64,000 bases of DNA, from the NCBI GenBank assembly GCA_021186555.1, contig JAJKFL010000013.1:42037144-42101143 (forward strand). Direction: 5' to 3'. The notes below the pieces were generated by a model, which saw only the letters and a program-made list of their open reading frames with translations, was not told the origin of the DNA and did no database searches. Positions 58,701 to 64,000 of this stretch are shown piece by piece (within the stretch, counting starts at the first letter, position 1; each line of letters starts with the position of its first letter). The DNA is from Reticulitermes speratus. Taxonomy: Eukaryota; Arthropoda; Insecta; Blattodea; Rhinotermitidae. Made by a program: the position numbers and the translations under genes.

Positions 58701-61700
58701 GTGCAAGGCATAACATTCCCTTTGTCACACAAATGCTTCATGCTTGTATTCTCTTCATGTATATAACCAGAAGCACTGCTTTAAGCTAGTTACAGGGACA
58801 ATGTCACATGTCACTACACTGTCATAAATATGTGCTTAGCACATTACTGCATACACAACCTGCACTGTGTTTAAAATATTGTGCAAATAAAATTACACAA
58901 AACTGAAACATTTCACATTATGGAAGTAAAAAATATTCTAAAAAGCTAATTCAGTCAAGAACACTCACTCTCTAATTACTGTGTCCATCCATGCTGAATT
59001 TGCTTCAGGGACCTTTATGCATGCCAGTGATGCTGCTTTGATGATAAAGTCATTGATACTAAGTTTGAGGGAATCCTTTTCCAGTAACTTATTGAGCTTC
59101 TGTCTCAGAGACAAAAGCTGGTCCACGTTTACGTCCGCTGACAAATAGAAATGTGGTATTGTCTGCAAGAAATACGTAACATTATATGAAACATAGTGAT
59201 GCTCCTGTGAATGGAGAATAAACAATATGACCAACTACTGTACTCATGAACACAATTTGTACTTTTAGTGGTATAAAACCCAGCTACATTGACCCATTTC
59301 GGCTTTCAATAAGCCATCATGAAGCTGTGTATGAGAATGTAGAAAGATGATGCTTTACAACTGCAATTAAAATCACTCATGTTTGAGATCTCAGCCTTGT
59401 TACAAAATACTAATAATGTCAAATACAAAACACTATAAGCACAGAACTTACATATACAGATATATATATATATAATACATACATACATATAAAAAGCATG
59501 CCTTGGGAATGTGGCTGTATTATCACATATAAGAATTACTTTATCTTGTTAGAACTGTAGGCTTGAAGGCAGTGTTCTGATATAAGATAGTCAGATCTGG
59601 CAGATGTGGCATGTATGCTCACAGAAGCCTTAGATGTAAAGGTTAAACTGTTAATTATACATCTGCAATGGAAGGTGGAAGGCTATAATTTAAATTAAAT
59701 ATTTTTTAATATAATAAAAATACAATTAAATTAATACAGTGATGATACATGAATACTCACATATGTTGTATCGAAATATGGAGTCAAATATCATTCATAA
59801 ACATCACTTAATTTCTATAAGGCATAACAACTTTAAGAGTAAAGATATTGCTGTTAGCTTGTTACAGAAATAAACAATTCTCTCCATAGGATTAGGGGTT
59901 ACCCAGATATTATGTTTGGTATTCATGGTCCTGTCTAGTCACCACAGATACACAATACACATAATATCAATTTCTCAGTTTGAGATCACAGTTATTCCAT
60001 GTTCCCTATTACAAACTTTACAAGGAGTTATCACAGAACTAAATTAACCAGAAATTATACCTGTTTTGACTGCTGGAGACGTTTTGCAATAACTGCCCGC
60101 ACACTGGAAACTGGCAAGTCTGTGTACGTTGCACCTGGGACAGCAGCTGGACGGGCAGCTACAAAAGTAGGAGCTGGAGCAACAGATGCTTTTCCCAGGT
60201 CAGCACTTGTTATAGATCCATACATTCCAGAACCTGAACCCACAGCCTAAAATGACACATTTTAGCCAACATTAAACAAAGAATAAATAGAATAAATATA
60301 TACTCATAAACGACAAACCATGCTTCCTGTTCAGCTGAAGAGATAACATGATTTTGAAATGAAACATATATTTCCCAAACTAATACAAACATAATCTTAT
60401 TTGCAGGGCTGTTACAACACACTCCTTATTACTGCTTATGGAAATAACATCATACAATACTTCTGGTATGCTAGAATCCTACTAGGGTCACAAAGAATTA
60501 TAATTTTCATACTGCCAAATCAAGTCCTTTTTCTGCTGCCAATCTTCTAGCAAGGGGACTAGTAAACACCCTTTCTCCACCTGACCATGCAGGAGTAGCT
60601 GCTGGTACAGGTGCAGCAGGTGTTGGTAATGGTGCCACCACTGGTGCAGCTTGTGCTGGTGCTGGTGGTGCTACCACTGGCACTGACATTTCTGCAGTAG
60701 CTGCCGCAGCAGGCGCATCATCTTTGAAGTCTGCAAATGCTCCCACATCTGACTGATTCTCCGTAATGATGCACACAAGCTGTAAGGCAAAGGAAATTCC
60801 TTAACCCTTTGTGCAAAAAAGAGGACTTTAGTTGACATGCAGTGTGATGCTAAGAAAACCAAACTTCACCTAAAGTTGTCAGCCAAGAACATGCGAAGTA
60901 ATGGGCAGCTAATTAAATACCTGGTATTTTGCAGAGTACACTAGGCACTTAATTCTGGTGCCAAAGGTTAATTATTATGCAAGTAGCTGGCACCCTCTTT
61001 ATGCTCTAATACAACTTCAATAAATTTAACAAAAACAACACAGCACACGCACAGTATGACATTTAGATAGTAAAAATCATGGATTATAATTTACCTTGCC
61101 AACTCTCACATCTTTAGTACCTGCTGGAACAAGAATCTTTGCTAAATAGCCTTCCTCTGGTGTTTCAAACCCCATTGTGGCTTTATCTGTTTCAATTTCT
61201 GCCAATAAATCTCCTTCATTCAACTTGTCTCCTGAAATAATAATAGTAACAATAATGATGATTATGACAAAAATAATTCCATTCAACTTGCTTGCCAATA
61301 GCAAACAGCCTATACCCAGTAATCATTATTAATAAAAGTACACAAACTAAAGAACAACAAAACTGTTGTCATTGTTGATGTGACTATGGTAGTGATGGTG
61401 GTGATAAGAATCATGATCATAATTAGTGTCAATACTACTAGCATGTCTTGTACATCAGGACATAAGATGTCACAGTGATAAAATAAAACAGAATTATGGA
61501 TGCAAGATACCCATTATCTTAATGTGATGCTGATAATTTTCACTCTTGTGACACACTTTTCCTTGTCATTACGGTCCACACATCTGCGCACCCACACCAC
61601 ATTCTTTAACTCAGAAACAGAACTGTTTACATAAAAATGCCACCTTTCTTCAACTCAAAAATGAAATTCTGTATGTCAATAAAAGTTCTCTACGTAACGA

Positions 61701-61925
61701 TCTACTAATAGTACCTATGAGCAAATCAAGGACACTGATTTGTAGTGCACAACGTACTTGCCTTCCTTTTTCTCCCAACTTACAATAGAGCCTGCCTCCA
61801 TAGTTGGTGACAATGCTGGGAGAGCTACTTTTGTGTGTGGTGGTAAATCAGAACTAAAATAGCACTTCTGTGTGATGTCCCACCTCCATGAAATATTCTT
61901 TTTTCCAAACAAGCTGCTTCCATAC
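55620..61925 (-). CDS. DLAT: Dihydrolipoamide acetyltransferase (E2 of pyruvate dehydrogenase complex), 5' end missing
   Basis: Mitochondrial E2 core enzyme that transfers the acetyl group from lipoamide to CoA, making acetyl-CoA. Exons on the minus strand: 61925-61762, 61231-61095, 60779-60513, 60246-60061, 59162-58969, 58552-58390, 57044-56905, 55749-55620, about 459 residues in one frame. Order: end of a targeting region, one lipoyl domain (lipoyl Lys in [10 protein letters not shown]), an Ala/Pro-rich linker, the E3/E1-binding domain ([18 protein letters not shown]), a second linker, and the catalytic domain with the active-site DHRVVDG near the C terminus. One lipoyl domain is seen, as in flies, against two in mammals. 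Two introns use GC-AG borders. The first exon(s), with the start codon, were not found to 64000. Confidence 0.93.
56289..56329 (-). ncRNA. Hammerhead-ribozyme-like motif K (G12 position changed)
   Basis: On the minus strand: stem I CTCC (56329-56326)/GGAG (56292-56289), CTGATGA (56325-56319), one extra A, stem II GGG...CCC, AAA in place of GAA, stem III ACATGT, and A56293 as predicted cleavage base. Stem I differs from motifs A-C on both sides but still pairs. Lies in the last intron of DLAT, same strand as the gene. Confidence 0.45.
56905..57044 (-). CDS. DLAT: DLAT exon g
   Basis: The acceptor TTGTTGTTGCAG precedes 57044. Reads [20 protein letters not shown], then [20 protein letters not shown], then DKDSEAG. 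Only a GC donor (GG followed by GCAAGT, from 56904) gives phase 2, which the last exon requires; the nearby GT (GTATTA) gives the wrong phase. Confidence 0.92.
58390..58552 (-). CDS. DLAT: DLAT exon f
   Basis: Acceptor TCTGTCATCAG, donor GTGTGA, phase 2 to 0. Reads (E)[20 protein letters not shown], then [20 protein letters not shown], then [14 protein letters not shown], part of the catalytic domain. Confidence 0.94.
58969..59162 (-). CDS. DLAT: DLAT exon e
   Basis: Acceptor TTTCTTGCAG, donor GTGAGT, phase 0 to 2. Reads [69 protein letters not shown] and PEANSAWMD are conserved blocks of the E2 catalytic fold. Confidence 0.95.
59281..59327 (-). ncRNA. Hammerhead-ribozyme-like motif D (decayed core)
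   Basis: On the minus strand: stem I CAGC (59327-59324)/GCTG (59284-59281), core TTCATGA (two changes from CTGATGA), extra T, stem II GGCTT/AAGCC, GAAA, a longer stem III region, and GTA before the 3' stem I strand. Stem I is wholly different from CCC/GGG yet pairs in the right place. In a DLAT intron, same strand. Confidence 0.4.
60061..60246 (-). CDS. DLAT: DLAT exon d
   Basis: Acceptor GTCATTTTAG, donor GTATAA, phase 0 to 0. Reads [20 protein letters not shown] (end of the E3/E1-binding domain), an Ala/Pro linker, then [20 protein letters not shown] at the start of the catalytic domain. Confidence 0.94.
60513..60779 (-). CDS. DLAT: DLAT exon c (linker and E3/E1-binding domain)
   Basis: Acceptor TTGCCTTACAG, donor GTATGA, phase 0 to 0. 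Starts [18 protein letters not shown] (end of the lipoyl domain), then about 40 residues of Ala/Pro/Val linker, then [20 protein letters not shown] and LDLA. Confidence 0.93.
61095..61231 (-). CDS. DLAT: DLAT exon b (lipoyl lysine)
   Basis: Acceptor TATTATTTCAG, donor GTAAAT, phase 1 to 0. Reads (G)[20 protein letters not shown], then [25 protein letters not shown]. The Lys in ETDKA is the lipoylation site. Confidence 0.95.
61762..61925 (-). CDS. DLAT: DLAT exon a (first found; start of lipoyl domain)
   Basis: The acceptor GATGATTGCAG precedes 61925. Reads [54 protein letters not shown]. The donor is GC (GAAG followed by GCAAGT, from 61761), phase 1; with exon b it restores EGDKLNEG. The GTAAGT inside SIVS would be a cryptic donor that breaks the domain. 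Confidence 0.92.
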
Positions 61926-64000
61926 CTGCAATCATCAATAACTATCAAAAACAGGTAACATGACCAACCTTAACATTCAGGATGTTACTTTTGTGACACA
62001 TGCCTCTACTGTCTATTACCATCCAGATTCTGCCAACTTGGCAAGGAAAGAATAATGGCATACGTGAAGATGAAGATCATGGCTAGTTTATGGAACCTGC
62101 AGATTCAAGTGAGATCCAAATCACAGTGGGGCCCCTGGTATGGCTCACATAATTTGGACTCTTGAGACGTATAAGGGAATGGCACATACAGAAAAATCTA
62201 CTTTGAATTTGGCCAGTCTTTTAAACCAGGAATCTATGGCTCACTTCTAGACCACCACTCTCTTGCCAGAATAAGAAACCTTAAGATCAGGCACATTTCT
62301 CAAACCACAGAACTCCTGAGAAATGGGATTTAAAACTTATAAATAATGGCATTAGTACTGTCAATTTTTTTAGAGCTGCATTCATTAGTTTTGGTGCATG
62401 CCCCACTTATCTGTCTGAACTTTTGCTTCTTCTTTTAATGTTCAATTTCTACAGTTCTAGTCAAATTACATCAGTGGTGTGTTTCCTTCATGTAAAGTTT
62501 TCTGCAGTGTAGTGTTTCTATCTACCGCCCCTGAGAAACATGATATGAGAATGTCAATGCACATATTTGTAATGTGGCAAAAACATGAGTCATACTGAAA
62601 CTGCATGAGAATCTGAAATAGCAAAGGACTGTGGGAAAAGATACACCAGAAAACATGTTATGTCCACCATAACTGCTGTCAAACCCCAAATATCCAGTTG
62701 TGAGATGAGACAGAAAGTGGCTTATAGATTTCATCACAAGATATCAGTACCAATATCTTATGCATTCAAAGGACAAATAATACATGAATAACAAATACAA
62801 ATCCACATTCACATGACTGAATACAAATCAACATCTGCATACAAGAGTGTTCTACTTCCACTTTTGGTAGAACTTGAGATAACGCGCTTGTCTGGTTCTC
62901 TGTTTGTTGTGTACTATCTCCACATTCTTCCACAGGTTTACCTTACTTGCAATGGTGAGATCTCAGAATGTGTTTTGTTTGACATTTACACTGCAAATGG
63001 CTGCATACTGGATTGTTCTACACCCAACAGGCAATATGCTGCCACAGTGCATCACATTACTAGAATATGGAACAAAGCAATACTGCGCCCCTGAAAATGC
63101 CCATGTTGTGTGCCCACGCAACACATTTCCTGTGTGTTTAACAGTTCACACTTGTGCTGAAAGTTGAAGTACTAAGTGCCATTAACATGAATAAAGATAA
63201 TTAAAGGCAGGTCTTCCACAAAAGCAGTTCTTATTATGCACACTACACTTGACCTTCTAACCTCCATAACCTAAGAAATCAAGTTATGTTTTCCCTTCTC
63301 CCCTAATGTGTTTTAATAATTTCCTGGCCTACTGATAATAAAGTAACCCTATCTTCAATACAGGTCAATACTTCACACTTCCAAAGATGGATGCTGTATT
63401 ATTTGTGGTAGTACAGAAGTTCCTTAATGTTGGAATGGATGCTGCAGTGCAGATGACACTCCCTGCTCTACAGTGTTCAGTATGGTGTTAAAAACACTCT
63501 GTATAATGCAGGCCCAATTATAGCCTACCTCAACACAATTATTTTTGAAACAAAACAATGCACCACCTCACAAACACAATCACACAGCCAAGGAATAAGT
63601 GGTTTCACAATAAAATTATTTTTCAAGTCCTCCACCAGATAAACTGCAGTAGCTTATTCGCTTAACATATAATATGATCTTGTATTTCTGTAATCATTTT
63701 ATGTCACTGTAACCAAATATATAAAAAATGAGTAATGAAAGTACCATGTTAAAAGGATGTGAGAGGAAATGGGCTAAAACAATAATGAAGAGTAACATCT
63801 ATGTTCATTAGTATTGTTTCTTTTCACTGCACTCACACATTATATTCATATCTCAAATAATAACATACATGCTAGTTCTGAATGATATTCAACAAATAGA
63901 AAATGTTAAAAACACACAGGTGCATACAAAGTGATTTTACTTGATTCCCTAATTTCAAATCCAGTTTCCTGACAAGTGGTATTGATGGACATGGTACACT
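61926..64000. other. Upstream DLAT intron or flank; no exon recognised
   Basis: AT-rich. The DLAT targeting-peptide exon should lie here or beyond the window. I see no minus-strand frame with a basic, Ser/Arg-rich start ending in a donor of fitting phase. Plus-strand frames at 62813-63167 have no family features. Confidence 0.4.

Noticed and set aside
61786..61792. GTAAGT inside DLAT exon a as the true donor
   Set aside because: It would remove SWEKKEG from the lipoyl domain; the GC donor downstream restores the conserved sequence exactly.

Overview
The window looks like animal nuclear DNA, and more precisely insect. It has split genes with GT-AG (and two GC-AG) introns, long AT-rich introns, an arthropod-type cuticular chitin deacetylase, a ZAD-domain protein (ZAD is an arthropod expansion), and many decayed transposons: pogo/Tigger-like, piggyBac, Tc1/mariner, hAT MITEs, non-LTR retrotransposons and tRNA-derived SINEs. 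The repeat mix and large introns suggest a large-genome polyneopteran such as a cockroach, termite, stick insect or orthopteran. That lineage call is inference.

Three host genes can be reconstructed exon by exon. (1) A ZAD-type protein lies on the minus strand, with exons at about 15.36-15.25, 10.11-9.98 and 6.42-6.09 kb, and continues out of the window to the left. (2) A chitin deacetylase lies on the plus strand in ten coding exons from 30.2 to 52.6 kb. It has a chitin-binding domain, an LDLa domain and a deacetylase domain, and closely fits the CDA3 type. (3) The E2 component of the pyruvate dehydrogenase complex (DLAT) lies on the minus strand in eight exons from 61.9 down to 55.6 kb; its first exon or exons were not found. 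Genes 2 and 3 converge tail to tail with about 3 kb between stop codons. I see no functional link among the three.

The rest is mostly repeats. 0-5 kb: a pogo-like MITE end and a broken piggyBac split by other insertions. 8-15 kb: a Tc/mariner-type element with 111-bp inverted ends, a CR1/jockey-like reverse transcriptase remnant, and a large inverted repeat. 15.7-29 kb: a mariner copy, several SINEs, retrotransposon tails, a 103-bp-arm palindrome and a 46-bp minisatellite. Introns of the deacetylase carry more of the same, including two complete pogo-like MITEs and a mariner fold-back.

The most unusual signal is a motif that recurs in at least five places in otherwise different sequence (2.4, 10.2, 24.1, 56.3 and 59.3 kb, with weaker forms at 14.5 and 15.1 kb). 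It has the order and parts of a hammerhead ribozyme: a short stem I, CTGATGA, a stem II whose sequence changes on both sides while pairing is kept, GAAA, a tiny self-complementary stem III, then GTA at the predicted cleavage site. All copies carry one extra base between CTGATGA and stem II, which the standard hammerhead lacks. Hammerhead ribozymes are known from Penelope-like retroelements, so these may be remnants of an ancient family of that kind.
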